Source of the DNA: Ancylostoma caninum
Lineage: Eukaryota; Nematoda; Chromadorea; Rhabditida; Ancylostomatidae
Length of the DNA: 64,000 nucleotides
Direction of reading: 5' to 3'
Assembly (NCBI GenBank): GCA_037903475.1
Contig: JBAJFG010000293.1
Location: forward strand, 304,404 to 368,403
Part shown: piece after piece, positions 45,855 to 56,831 of the stretch
Numbering within the stretch: position 1 is the stretch's first letter
Layout of the letters: the number at the start of each line of letters is the position of its first letter
Program-made: the position numbers and the translations under genes
The notes under the pieces: generated by a model
The model's input: the letters and a program-made list of their open reading frames with translations, nothing else
The model's database searches: none
Told to the model about the DNA's origin: nothing

Positions 45855-46734
45855 CTGAAAAAAAAATGCTGTTTCCATTGATTGAATATGTAAATATATG
45901 CCTAATGAAAGTCCCGTAGTTTTTTTTTCTAATCACATCTGTCGGGTATCTCCCGCCATGGGGATCTCTCTCCATTTTCTGTTCAAGTTGTGTGGAACCA
46001 GGATATGATATTTACTTTCTACTCATTCGTTCCCTCACCTGAAAAATCCCCATACATACGTAAAATTTGTAGTGTACAGAAAATATCGTCTCGGCAGTTA
46101 CACAAGAAAAAACTGCCATTCCAACTATATTTCTGCACAAGAGCGCAAAAATGCTTGCAATAAGGGGCTAGGATGTCTACGCAAGGAAAAGGCTAGTAAA
46201 CAGGCTTAAGTACCCGAAATTCGGGAGCCTTGAGCAGTCTGTGCTACTTATTCTATCTATCTCTAATATACATATTTCTCGTTCAAGAGCCCAAGATGTG
46301 AACAAGCTTAGAAGTGCTAGCAGAGAAAAAGCGCGTCCTTTCTCGAATTCTCTGAAACACTGATAATGGCTTAATCGTCTACCAAAAGTGCTATCGCCGA
46401 TTCTTCGGAATTTTATGATGCAGAATTAATTCAATGAATATGCTGTTCATAACGACTTGTCCATTTCGTTATACGTACATACGTATGTCTCTATTTGATT
46501 ATGTTTTGTTCACATAAAATATCATTTCGCTGAAGTTCATATTCCATACTTTAATTTTACTCATTAATTTAACTGTCAAACGAATACACAGAACGAACCA
46601 AACTAGTAATCAATTAGAACCAAACTAGTAATCAATTAATTAATTATTCAAAAAAATAAGCGGAAAAAATGGCTGTTCCGTCTGGTACTTTACCGTTATA
46701 CGGACGCTGATCTAAAAGCTCAGTACATACTCAC

Positions 46735-46860
46735 CAAGGGAACTCCTAAGCTCTGTCCAGAAATATGAATAAAAAAACTTACCGACTCGCTTGCATCCTT
46801 ATCCTCTTGGTCGGTCGTGTAGTGGAGGGAATACAGACTAGGAGTAGAAATACACTCAAG
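46735..46860 (-). CDS. Probable exon beginning at an SL1-like sequence
   Basis: A 42-codon minus-strand frame reads LECISTPSLYSLHYTTDQED, then KDASES, to donor CCCTTG|GTGAGT in phase 0. An internal GTCG|GTAAGT is an alternative donor. The 5' boundary is the AAG of TTAATTACCCAAG, inside a segment matching SL1 at 21 of 22 positions. No in-frame ATG occurs, so it is not a first coding exon as read. Family unknown. Confidence 0.42.
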
Positions 46861-46876
46861 CTTGGGTAATTAAACC
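46855..46876 (-). other. SL1-like sequence (21 of 22 nt)
   Basis: Reads GGTTTAATTACCCAAG then CTTGAG on the minus strand. The nematode SL1 leader is GGTTTAATTACCCAAG then TTTGAG. There is no GTAAAC donor directly after it and no Sm-type site downstream, so it is not an SL RNA gene. It could be a genome-encoded leader from a reintegrated trans-spliced mRNA, or coincidence at an exon edge. Confidence 0.6.
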
Positions 46877-47136
46877 CAGTAAACCTTAGTGGCAACGTTT
46901 ACGGGTGCTGAATCGAGAGGAAAAAATTAGGTTTTTTTTTTACAAAAACGCATCCGAACTCATGAATTTCCAATCGAGTAGGGGTAGAGATAACTAAAAT
47001 TAAATGAACACTCGTAGAGAAAAACCTTTTCTTTTTTCTATTGAAATTCAATTTTTCTAGTTCAACGTTTTTGATGAATCAAATCACTTTCATAGATTTC
47101 GTAGATCTCCCGTTTACACCAAGCTAACTTTTCATT

Positions 47137-47415
47137 CAGTGGCGGACGCAGAAAGTGGGCGGGAGGGGGGGCGTGGGAAGAAAAGTGGGGTCTCCGCCGT
47201 TTTGGGGACCCAGACGGAAAATAAAATTAATAATAATATTAATTATAATAATAAACAATAAATAAAAAATATATTAAAAATAATAATAAAAATAAACAAT
47301 TAAAATAAACTAACACAAGATTTTTATTTGTATTGTAAAGTAATTTCGAAAATTTGGCGACCCATTCTCGGGGGGGGGCGCGCGCCCCCCCCGCCCCCCC
47401 CTGCGTCCGCCACTG
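47137..47415 (-). mobile_element. hAT-type MITE, copy D (8-bp TSD TTTTCATT)
   Basis: Full-length 279-bp copy in the opposite orientation to A-C, with perfect CAGTGGCGGACGCAG ends and TTTTCATT at both 47,129-47,136 and 47,416-47,423. Close to copy A in sequence, so recently active. Confidence 0.87.
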
Positions 47416-47494
47416 TTTTCATTCTGAAATATAGCGCACAAAACGGTCCTGATTTTGATCCTAGCTTAACAGATACATATATTTTTTGTTACAG

Positions 47495-47664
47495 GTTGTT
47501 TTCGGACGAGAAACGTCAGAATACCCGGGGTATGGAGTAACGAAATGGGGATAGTCATGGTTATAGTAGTAGTTATTCTAGTTCTGGCATTGTTAGGTTC
47601 ACGACAAGGGCTCCATGGGAAAATTTTCACACTTGTGCGTTCGAATACTCCAGAATCTCTTTGA
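47495..47664 (+). CDS. Possible terminal exon with one membrane span
   Basis: Acceptor TTTTTTGTTACAG starts a frame (2 nt + 55 codons + stop) reading RTRNVRIPGVWSNEM, then the hydrophobic GIVMVIVVVILVLALL, then a short basic tail GSRQGLHGKIFTLV. That suits a C-terminal membrane anchor. Other frames are also partly open after the same acceptor. No upstream exon found; MITE copy D lies 80 bp upstream. Confidence 0.35.
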
Positions 47665-49296
47665 TAGGTGCACATGGGAAGATAATCGAGTTCTTTTGTT
47701 TCCCAGACATTAACCATATCGATATTGACGCTAATAAGCTAATAACTCTTCAAATCCTTTTATTTTCCTCGTTTTAGTCCGTGTAATCCTCTTTCGTCAC
47801 CCCATACCTCTTGTACTCTGGCGCTTCTCTTCTGAAAACAACTTGTAAATCGTATTACCCGTTCTGGATACTTTTTATAGGCGGCGACACTCATGAGATG
47901 TCCTTGGGTGCTCTTGGGATTTTCGTCGGATTGAGTGGCTTTTCCCGCACTTCCTTATATATCCTAATGGCCCAGCGTCAGGCTATGGAGTTCTAATGGT
48001 TAATGAAGCCCCATTCCGTGAATGATTATCCTGATTCGCGAAGTGAATCGTCGCGATTTATGGTAAACTCGGCCAAAATCACGTGGTCATTGATGTCTTG
48101 TGATTCGTTACTTCAAGTATAAACTAATGATTGCCACTCAAGTAGGTGTATAAACTTGTTACCACTCCCTACCCCCGCCTCTGAGTGCCTGCACGGCATC
48201 AGTCCTACCGTGACAGCCTCGTGAAAAACTCTCTTTCTAGCGCTGCAAAAAGAATAGGGCCTTTTTCACTACAACGCTCCTAAGGACACCTCTAAAAATC
48301 CCTCCAAGCATCAAGGAACATGCTCCACAGACCGGCTACACTCTTAGAAAGGGCATTTTTTTCCTGGAAGTGCGAAAAACCTCATCAGGAAATCACTTAT
48401 TTTCTCCTGAAGCGCGCTTTTCCTTTGTGCAACTCTAGGAAAGGCTTCTTGTTGGAGCTTCAGCTTGCACTGGTAAATACCCTGCAGTTATTGGTGTTTT
48501 CAGGCTTAAGTCTTCTTTCCATGTAGAGCTTAGTCTTCTTAGCCGCCTTCTATCCTTCGATTTGGTTTCTTTCCCTTTTTCTTTCCAGAATTTTCCTAAA
48601 CTTTGCAATTTGTAGAATTTTCCAACTTTGTTTAGTGCTAAGTTAGCTAAGTGGGTGGGTGGAAATAAATTTAAAAAATATGTCGGTCACATTTGTTCAT
48701 AAGCAACCTAGAATCCGCAGATATATGTACCCAGTTGGTATCCATTATCAAGTTTACCCACTATCAAGTTTACCCCAACAGTAACCTAGGTAAACATTAC
48801 TGGTTCGTCTATTAACCATTGAGAATCAGTCTGTTCTTGGGAAGGGCAGCGCGCTAGGTTCCTTTACCAAGCCCTGGTAAAATTTCATGACCAAGGCTCG
48901 GCGGATGCATTACTGATATGTATTTACTATTACCCATAGTGAACGTTAACATGCAAGCATACACAAATTCACTCTTCTTTGCTACTTGGTTTAATAAAAA
49001 TACTAATAGGATAAATTTCAATTTTAAGTGGTAAAATTAAATATCCAAAAATATTAATAAAAGTGAGCAATCAAAAGTGACCTAACATAGGATTTTTGTT
49101 TGATTACATAGGAGGATCCATGAGGTATCTTCAAAAATTCGCCCCCCCCCGTGACTTCATCAGTGCTTCTATTACTTTATTATTGTTATAATAGTGTTAT
49201 TGTAAAATAGTCCGTTTCAAAAACGACGATAGTTGAATATTTCTTCTTAAGATTTGCATTTCTCACCCACCTCTCCGGACAAGACACTATTTTTGG

Positions 49297-49333
<37 letters not shown>

Positions 49334-49679
49334 GGATATGCCATATTTATTTATTTATCCATTTATATTTATATGTCACTACATTCAATGCATACAAGCG
49401 GTTTAAATGCCTCGTTTATTGCCTTTCGTTGAGCCATTACGTCATTTAATCAAGTAATAAACAAATTACTGAGTGGATCATAGATCTGCTATGCCTTTGA
49501 TACAGCCAAACCTCACTCCTGTCTCTCGCTTCCGTCTTTCATACCAGAATCCTCCAAATACATAGATATTGCTGGGTATTTCTGCAGTTTTTACACTAAC
49601 CTTCCATGTTTCACAATTTTCGTGAAGTGTCATTCGCTATGCAGCGGCAAAATCCGTGCAAAAGCACAGCTAATTACAG
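47665..49679. other. No supported gene
   Basis: Contains (CT)n at 49,301-49,332 and a MITE-like arm near 48,935. A plus frame at 48,320-48,526 is hydrophobic but unsupported. Confidence 0.45.
49301..49332. repeat. (CT)16 microsatellite
   Basis: Perfect CT dinucleotide run. Confidence 0.95.
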
Positions 49680-49838
49680 ATGACGACTGCAAGTCGCTTG
49701 CATGTCGCCGCATGCCCGGCAGTGACGAAATTCTGCGAATCCCGTCCGTCGCCGACAATGCGACGGGACGAGAAAATTCGTGCCTTCGCTCGGTCCGTAC
49801 AGGAAATCACCGAATCCGAGGAAGAGGAGGAGTCACCG
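49680..49838 (+). CDS. Exon 1 of the 149-aa gene
   Basis: 53 codons from ATG, including DEKIRAFARSVQEITESEE. The donor CACCG|GTCGGT is non-consensus. A second frame over the same DNA is open, but its phase does not join to exon 2. Confidence 0.5.
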
Positions 49839-52800
49839 GTCGGTGGACGAGTTTTCATCTACATTGCACTTGTTTTGGCATGTTAGCCTATCACTCGATG
49901 CATACTGTACCTCTAATTTGATCTAGTACCGTAATTTCAGATTATGACGCCTCGAGACACGGTACGCTCCCCGTTTGTTCTTGTGGAATCGCCTTTCACC
50001 CAGAGACGTTGCACATCATTGTCAAGCCCCCTGACAACAAGGTAGAGTTTCTTCACTTGCTCATTATTCATTCATTGTAAAGCGAAAGGACACCCCTAGG
50101 AACAGGCCAGGAAGAAAAATAAGGAAAATATTAATTTTTAATTGAACTCCTAAAAAAGGTAAAAATGGACCAGGCTGGGGACGAGTATTCACATTTAGGG
50201 GTGGGAGGATCTCACTTTTGCCATTTTACTGGAATCGTAGTGCTCTCAAGGGATGACAAGGATCATTCCTGATTCTTCTACTGTTGCACCTAACAGTTTC
50301 AGGATTCTCAAATTCTCCATTAAGGCATTTTTTCTAGAAAAATTTTTTCTTACTAGTGGTAAAAAATCAATTCAAAATAGTTTTTTCTCGTAAAATTAGA
50401 GAATACTAGCCGCCGTACCCGGCTTCGCTCGGGTGTGTTACTACCTCGGCTACATCACACTGTTGAGGTCACTTACTATCACCAACGAATTCATTAAAAT
50501 CTCCATAATTTTGGTGATCAGCATGTTAGCGAAGCACAGGTGACTCTTTTTCATCGACTTGTAGGCGAAAAGTTAGCAAAGCTATTCCGGTGACATTGAA
50601 TCGATCTCATACTCAGCGTATCGAGGAACCCCAGAAGACATGTCCTTGCCCGTCCCCGAGCGAAAGTGGAAAAAAATCGATAAAACCAATAAATCAATAT
50701 TTCGTGAAAAATGGTTGTCATATTCGTATTCAGCGTATTGAGGAACCCCAGAAGACATGTCCTTGTCCGTCCCCGAGCGAAAGTGGAAAACCGCTCCAAT
50801 GGGTGGAAGTGCCAAAACTCAATAAAATCGACAAATCGATATTTCGTGCAAAATGGTTGTCATATTCGTATTCAGCGTATTGAGGAACTCCAGAAGACAT
50901 GTCCTTGTCCGTCCCTGGGCGAAAACGGCGAAAAATCAATAAAATCAATAAATCAATATTTCGTGCAAAATGGTTGTCATATTCGTATTCAGCGTATTGA
51001 GGAACCCCAGAAGACATGTCCTTGTCCGTCCCTGAGCGAAAACGGCTAAAAATCAATAAAATCAATAAATCAATATTTCGTACGAAACGGTTGTCATATT
51101 CGTATTCAGCGTATTGAGGAGCCCCAGAAGACATGTCCTTGTCCGTCCCTGAGCGAAAACGGCGAAAAATCAATAAAATCAATAAATCAATATTTCGTAC
51201 GAAACGGTTGTCATATTCGTACTCGGCGTAATGAGAAACCCCAGTAGGCAAGTTCTCGCCAATCCCTGGGCAAAAACAGCGAAAAATCAATAAAATCGAT
51301 ATAATCGATAAATCAATCGATAATCCCAGGTGCAAAGTAGCCTATAACCTCCGCCGGCCCCTGCCGGACCTGCATGCAAAATTTGGTTCGGATCGGTTCA
51401 GCCTCCGCGATTTCTATAAGTAACATACAAACGTACAAACACACAAACACACACAAACACACACACACACACACACAAACTTTGACTTTTATATATACAG
51501 ACTAAATATTTTCTGTTTCAAGCGGTCTCCTCATTATTGAAAGGGGTTGTTCGGCGGTTACGCGATTGTTGCAGTGGATGAGGTAGCTGTTTCGTGGCTG
51601 CGTTCATAGTTCTTCGCGTAACTACCCGTCGCGTAGCTACTGTTCAAGAACGCCTACCGCCATGTGTGAGCGTACGTACGTACATTACGACCGCAGTGTG
51701 TTAGTTGGCGCTCAACCTTCCGACATTTCGTCGCCAATCCCCGCCTACGTGCTGTTTATACTTTCTTCCTAAAAACTCATGCAAGGGGCAGAACTCGCGC
51801 TAAGACTGCTAGCAAGTGCGGTGCGACAATTTCGTCGACGTCGTAGATAGGTAAAAGCCCATATTTCCTTTATCTTCTGGTTATTATAGCGTACAGCGCC
51901 ACTAGCTTTACCACCCATCGCGTAGCACACGCTGTGACGCTGCACCTCTATCCCCACGCGACGAAGTATAAACACAGTCTTTCTTTACGCTTTCTTCAGA
52001 GGGAAGATGCCAGAAAATTTGGGATTTTAAGCTCATTTTAGTTTATTCGGCTATGTATTTCTCGTTACTGTTCTTTTAGTGCTATAAAAACTCTGTAGGT
52101 TCGTAGGATAGAAAATTGCATAATATTAGTGAAAATAATATAAATATAGTAATATACAGGGGGGGGGGCCATAAGTTATTGTACAACGTTTGCTCATTTA
52201 TTTCTCCACCAGCAACACATGGATTATCCTGCTCTTTTCGCTGCCGAATAGAGCAGGGATCAAAGTATCTTACAGTTAAAACCCGGTTTCCCGGGAGAGT
52301 TTTGCTTTGGAGCAGTTGGACTTAGAACAGGTTTTTGAAAAAAGCGGGTTGATGTGGAAATTTTTTACGAAAAATCCACCAAATCTCTAAAGTGGGGTGT
52401 ACTGCTTAGATGCATCTTAAAGAGCAAAGAATGCTCTTTCTAAAAATATCAAACTGTTTTTGTGGCTGTTTTGCTCGGAAATTGCGGGCAGAGTTAGTGC
52501 ATTTTGCGGCACCGAAAGTCTGCAATGAATGTTTCCGATAAACTTTTTTCGTTATCTTGGAAGTATCCAGGAGGTTTTTGTGATCAAAAGATAGAGCAAA
52601 TCCAGCTCTATTAAACAGTGCCTAGTGCGGCAAAAAATATTTTACTACTGCGGAGAAATGGGCCAGCAAACGTTGTACAATAACTTATGGCCCCCCCTGT
52701 ATTAGTGCAATGGAAAATGATTGCAATGATACTCTGCGTAACCAAAACAAAAATATCCACTCACTGGTTTCTATTTTAAAAAAAAACTTTGTTTCTAAGT

Positions 52801-53895
52801 CAGGCTTTTGATCACCCTTTATGTCACACAAATAGATTCGTTTTTAGAAAATTATAGCCTTTGAAACGCATTGTACTTCTTGAATTCATAGAAATATGTA
52901 ATTCCACTGCCATTTATAGCTTTCATTCAAAAAAATCCTGATCAATTTACGTACATCCATGTGGATTCAGGCCCTTGGAAGGGATTCAGGTCCTTTACTC
53001 AACATCTGGTTGGGATAACTGATCATTTTTCTCCTTTGAACGTGAGCCAACCATTGCACAGTGTACTTATTTTTGCAACCTTTGAATTTGAATAATGCCC
53101 AACATTTTTTGAAGAAACAGATTCAATTAAATTTTAAAACTTCCATTGTTTAGTGTTTTCAAACTCAAAAACCTTTTCTTTTTCATTCGGCATTTGATTA
53201 GGGTTGTATAATAATCTTCCAGTCCTTCTCTGGGTTTTTACTTCTTTTCCAATTTTTTGAACCTTTGACTTTCTTCCTTTTTTGCTGCTCGCTCCACTTC
53301 TCTACTTTTCTATTTTCTTTATTTTCAAGGAAAACCACGGTACCTCGACTAGCTCGCGGTCTTTCCGATCCTGGAGTACGTCGTCCAAGCTTCGGGAATC
53401 AGCCACTTAGCCCCAAATTTCAGGATGATGTACTAGGTAAGGTACTACCTCGAGGCCTTAAGTAGCATTCCTTGGGTCAACACTTTTAATAGACTCCTAG
53501 TCCAAAAAAGCTGAGCACGGAGATAGCACGCCGTTTTAATAGGGCGCAGAGAAGTAGAGGGACATTTGTGTCAAGAGTAAAGGGAGAAGTACGCAATTGC
53601 GGACAATCTCTCGATTTGATGACGGCTCTGCGCATTCCAACACTATCTGACACGAATAGTCAACATGCATCAATTTGTAATACCGTATGCCTATACATAG
53701 TGTATGATAGTTCAAATAGCACGTGTTAGTGCCACCTGTTCCACAACGACGTCATCAATCAATATCCCTTCTTGTGACTTCATCAATCGATAACGAAGAT
53801 TAACCTATTCAGGTCTACCACCGATTCCTGAAGCCACCACACCTGTAACTCCAGTGTCACAGATCGTGGAAGAGAAAGACGCCACGGAAAAATGA
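49680..53895 (+). CDS. Four-exon gene, novel 149-aa Ser/Pro-rich protein
   Basis: Exons 49,680-49,838, 49,941-50,041, 53,330-53,436 and 53,813-53,895 sum to 450 nt, with phase agreeing at each junction (0, then AG|G, then G|GT). Acceptors are AATTACAG, GTAATTTCAG, TATTTTCAAG and CCTATTCAG. Donors are CACCG|GTCGGT (weak), ACAAG|GTAGAG and CTAG|GTAAGG. The first ATG directly follows an acceptor, as in trans-spliced worm genes. The protein has a basic start, an acidic run (EEEEES near residue 50), then RSPFVLVESPFTQRRC, RLARGLSDPGVRRPSFGN and a PPIPEATTPVTPV tail. Many SP/TP sites suggest a disordered phosphoprotein. No domain recognised. AATAAA at 54,175 may end the transcript. Confidence 0.6.
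49941..50041 (+). CDS. Exon 2 of the 149-aa gene
   Basis: 33 codons plus 2 nt between GTAATTTCAG and ACAACAAG|GTAGAG. Confidence 0.62.
50408..51503. repeat. Dispersed retroposon-like repeat containing the tandem array
   Basis: Begins TAGCCGCCGTACCCGGCTTC, continues as GCTCGGGT, and ends after an (AC)n/ACAAAC stretch with TTTGACTTTTATATATACAG. A 'TACCCGGCTTCGCTCGGGT' head with a TATATA-type tail is familiar from non-autonomous repeats in many animals. Which retroposon class it belongs to I cannot say. Confidence 0.5.
50598..51324. repeat. Tandem array, 117-bp unit, about six copies
   Basis: TTGTCATATTCGTATTCAGC recurs at 50,715, 50,857, 50,974, 51,091 and 51,208. Spacing is 117 bp except one 142-bp unit that carries a 25-bp insertion. 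A more diverged first unit starts near 50,598. Since 117 is 39 codons, both strands stay open through several units, which explains the 201-codon minus-strand frame here. Confidence 0.88.
52157..52699. mobile_element. Mariner/Tc1-type MITE, 543 bp, TA target
   Basis: The ends read CAGGGGGGGGGCCATAAGTT continuing ATTGTACAACGTTTGC, and the reverse complement at the right, at least 36 bp per arm. TA flanks both ends (52,155-52,156 and 52,700-52,701). The interior is AT-rich with no transposase frame. It lies in an intron. Confidence 0.82.
53330..53436 (+). CDS. Exon 3 of the 149-aa gene
   Basis: 1 nt + 35 codons + 1 nt, between TATTTTCAAG and TACTAG|GTAAGG. Encodes TVPRLARGLSDPGVRRPSF and LSPKFQDDVL. 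Confidence 0.65.
53813..53895 (+). CDS. Exon 4 (last) of the 149-aa gene
   Basis: 2 nt + 26 codons + TGA after CCTATTCAG. Encodes LPPIPEATTPVTPVSQ and an acidic/basic tail ending DATEK. Confidence 0.65.
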
Positions 53896-54174
53896 TCAGC
53901 CACCGATCGATCGATAATCGACGGCATTCCTCAAGAAATCGATACTTCTATAATTCTGTGTCATTTCTAGCTTTAATTTTTATGTACTGTGACGGCGACG
54001 TCTACCGTATACCGCTGCGTAATCCAGTTCACCCTCGGGTTGTCGTTCTAACTGAGCCTTTCACTGCAATCGGGTGTAGCTTGAGGATGAGATGTATTTT
54101 GGCCTCTGGTTCTACTGTGCAAAAAATCGATATCTATTTTTTCTATCACCTCATCGCTATTTGGACATTTCTCG

Positions 54175-54180
54175 AATAAA
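54175..54180 (+). terminator. Possible polyadenylation signal of the 149-aa gene
   Basis: AATAAA 280 bp after the stop codon. Confidence 0.35.
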
Positions 54181-54551
54181 TACATATTTGTGCTGCAGAC
54201 TGACAAAACTACAGTAATCAGAAAATTATTTTCATCAAAAGGAGAGAAAAACGCGTAGTATATCTGTACAAGGAAAAAGAATAAAACAAAACGGAAAATG
54301 AAAAAAATACTGTAGATCAGAAAGAAAAAACTGCTAATAAAGTGTTTTGACCTCAAAGGTGACCTAGTTAGAGTTGTGACGTCATAAAAAGCGTTACCGT
54401 AGCCGTTCTATACCGAAAAAAATCAATAAACATACAAAGTACGAAAACTAGACGGGCATCTTTGGAAAGAATGTGAAGAAGAGAGGGGAGAGAGCCGGAA
54501 TGGAAGATGAACAACTAATATCGATCGGTATTGATTGGCACGTCGATGACG

Positions 54552-54647
54552 TCACTCAACACGACACTTCTTCTCCGGTGGCGGTGAGGTATTCGACGAT
54601 GTCGACGGGCTCATCACTGATGTGCGCAAGTCCATTATTGAAGTCAA
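54552..54647 (-). CDS. Probable terminal exon of a minus-strand gene
   Basis: Acceptor GATTATTTTCAG leads in phase 0 to 31 codons and TGA: LTSIMDLRTSVMSPSTSSN, then TSPPPEKKCRVE. Composition is typical of a disordered C-terminus. It could be the last exon of the zinc-finger gene at 57-63 kb by alternative splicing, since that gene has a phase-0 donor at 57,026. Otherwise it belongs to a separate gene whose other exons I did not find. Confidence 0.48.
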   Translation of the reverse strand: MTSIMDLRTSVMSPSTSSNTSPPPEKKCRVE

Positions 54648-56831
54648 CTGAAAATAATCGATATGTATGGCTTGTATGTGGTCCTGAAATTTAAAAAAAC
54701 TACGCAAATTTGATATGAGCTTTTATATTGTAACATAAAAACAGTGATCACCTGAAATTGATCAATATTCATGATTTGTACATGGTTCTAGATAGGGGAA
54801 TTATCGGTATTGACCCTGTATAGTTATTTGTAAAAGACTCAAATCACATGGGTACGATGGGTGTGTATGCTTGTTGATCGATACCAATCAATATTTGGGT
54901 GTAGGAAATGCCGATCATAGGCGTAACTGTAGCGAACCTGAGTAAAAAATTCGACGAACACTTGCGTTACGCGCAAAAAATGTGAACTAGGTGGTGTTAA
55001 ATTGGTCTTCGCTCATCCATTTGTTTATTCGTTTGTTTATTTATTTGATTATCCATTTATTTGTTCATTTACTTATTTATCTATTTATCCTCTCATCCAT
55101 TTATAAAGCTATACAACTCTGTGATAGACTCAGATCAAAAATTGAAGTTGCTTATCCATTGATCCAGGAGCCAATCGCGAAATAGCGGTGGAATTACCGG
55201 GTAGAAACTGGATAACTTCCATACATACATAGATCAAAAACGTCATTTACTGAGAAAGATGCAGAATTTGGAGCAGACAAGCCGTGGAAGCACCTCATTG
55301 CATTTCATCAGACCAAAATCCACGAATTTATAGTGAGCTAACTGGACTGTACCGTGGTAAGAATGGGGTGAAAAGGACAGGAGGAGTATAAAACTCTCAA
55401 GGTAGGAACAAGCAGCAAACAAATCGGGGACATCCATCTACGTGATAGAATTTACAGTGGAACCTAATGGGTAATAACCATTGGTTACTCAGAAGGGGAA
55501 TTGCTTGTTAAGCGAAGTGCCCCTGGGAGTCCTGTAGGTGAAGAGTGGAGGTATCCAGGGCTAGAACTTAGGAACGCATAATCAAGCGAAACCAGGTTAG
55601 TGAACCAATTTCTTTCCTACCTTCTAGCCTTACAGTCTATGGATCTTTGGGATAACCAATCACTCTAACCGCCGTTGATTTGCCCAGATCAAGATTAACA
55701 ACAAGATATCAAAATGAAGCCCAGGCGGCTGAATCGAACAGCCAAGAGCCAAAGCTGCGATCCTCTTTTAGTGCAAAAAAGGGCTTATCTGGCACTAATT
55801 GTAGAATACCTGGGTAAAGAGACCAGAAATGAATCGGTAGTGAATTAGCATTAGAGCATAATTAATGTTACATAAGGTAAGCGTGTTGAAGTACCCTATC
55901 CTACTGTTTACCTGACACCCATTGACGTGTTTACCCAAACATGACTTCATCCATAACCAGCTGCTACCTCGAGTAATCTTACCCATGGGTATGAGGTTAC
56001 CGATCCTTCCAATGATGCATCTGTGCCTGCAGTAACGTCGTAACAACAAACTTATTAGAAGGAAACATTCTAAGAAGACGATCTGATGGATTGAAGAAGT
56101 TCGAAATTTCTATAACGCATAGCCCTAGCACACTAACCTTAACCACCTGGGCAAAATTAGTCGCACCAGCGGGTGTCCATTGCGCATACAGTTTGATCCG
56201 GGGAGTTAGGGGCAATTTATAGTAGATGCGTGCGTTTGACGCAAGCGTCGCACGCCTGACGCAGCTCATACGCACGCGTTTATGGCTTCGCGCCCGTCAC
56301 AGCTTCTTTTTATCTAGGATACACATACCGCGTTGGCCGGTCGTCTTGGTGAAACTTTCGCAAATAAGTGCGTGCGTCTGACGCACGCATCGTAGAACAA
56401 ACCACCTTCTGACCTGCACCATCATAACACCAACCGTGTAATTAATGGACGACCCTCGGTTGGGCTTAAGGAGGATGCTTGGAACGGGAAACTTCAGGTA
56501 GTTTCTCATTTTGCAAGGAAAAAAAAATCTACTTTTTGAATGGAGGTGAACAGCATCTCGGAGAAGAAGTATGGAAATGGCCCATTGGTCCACGAGCTTT
56601 ACAGAAAGAAAGGCATTTCCTTGTTTTTTTTTTCACTGATAGCAGTACTCTTACTTAGAAGTCATAGGGACAAATGAGGACCACATTAATCACTGGTCTG
56701 CATCCTCATCATTCCCTGGCTGATCCTCCCCCCATCCCTCCAAGCCCCCAGATAAGAATCTCGGAAGTCCGTCAAAACAGTGCACTGTTCGGGCCGGATA
56801 AGTGGCCAGTTAGGCAATTCTCCATGACAAA
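54648..56831. other. No firmly supported gene; old repeats
   Basis: 55,914-55,991 matches the repeat at 2,041-2,124. Around 56,226-56,395 there are palindromes with TGACGCA/TGCGTCA. Open minus frames here lack splice support. Confidence 0.45.

Larger units (their letters stand above)
50042..53329 (+). other. 3.3-kb intron of the 149-aa gene
   Basis: Holds a retroposon-like repeat (about 50,408-51,503) with a 117-bp tandem array inside it, and a mariner-type MITE at 52,157-52,699. No nested gene is supported. Confidence 0.5.

Noticed and set aside
46855..46876. SL RNA gene
   Set aside because: No GT donor right after the leader, no Sm-binding motif, and no stem-loop body.
50408..51324. CRISPR-like array
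   Set aside because: Units are contiguous 117-bp tandem repeats without spacers, in a eukaryotic intron.
50730..51335. 201-codon minus-strand frame
   Set aside because: It follows the 117-bp tandem repeat, which is open on both strands because the period is a multiple of three. No start context, splice sites or homology.
31500..51515. CTGTTTCA (Ruby-type) motifs suggesting a piRNA cluster
   Set aside because: Roughly nine occurrences on both strands in 64 kb is not convincing for an AT-rich 8-mer, and I see no phased spacing or downstream T-start signature I could verify.
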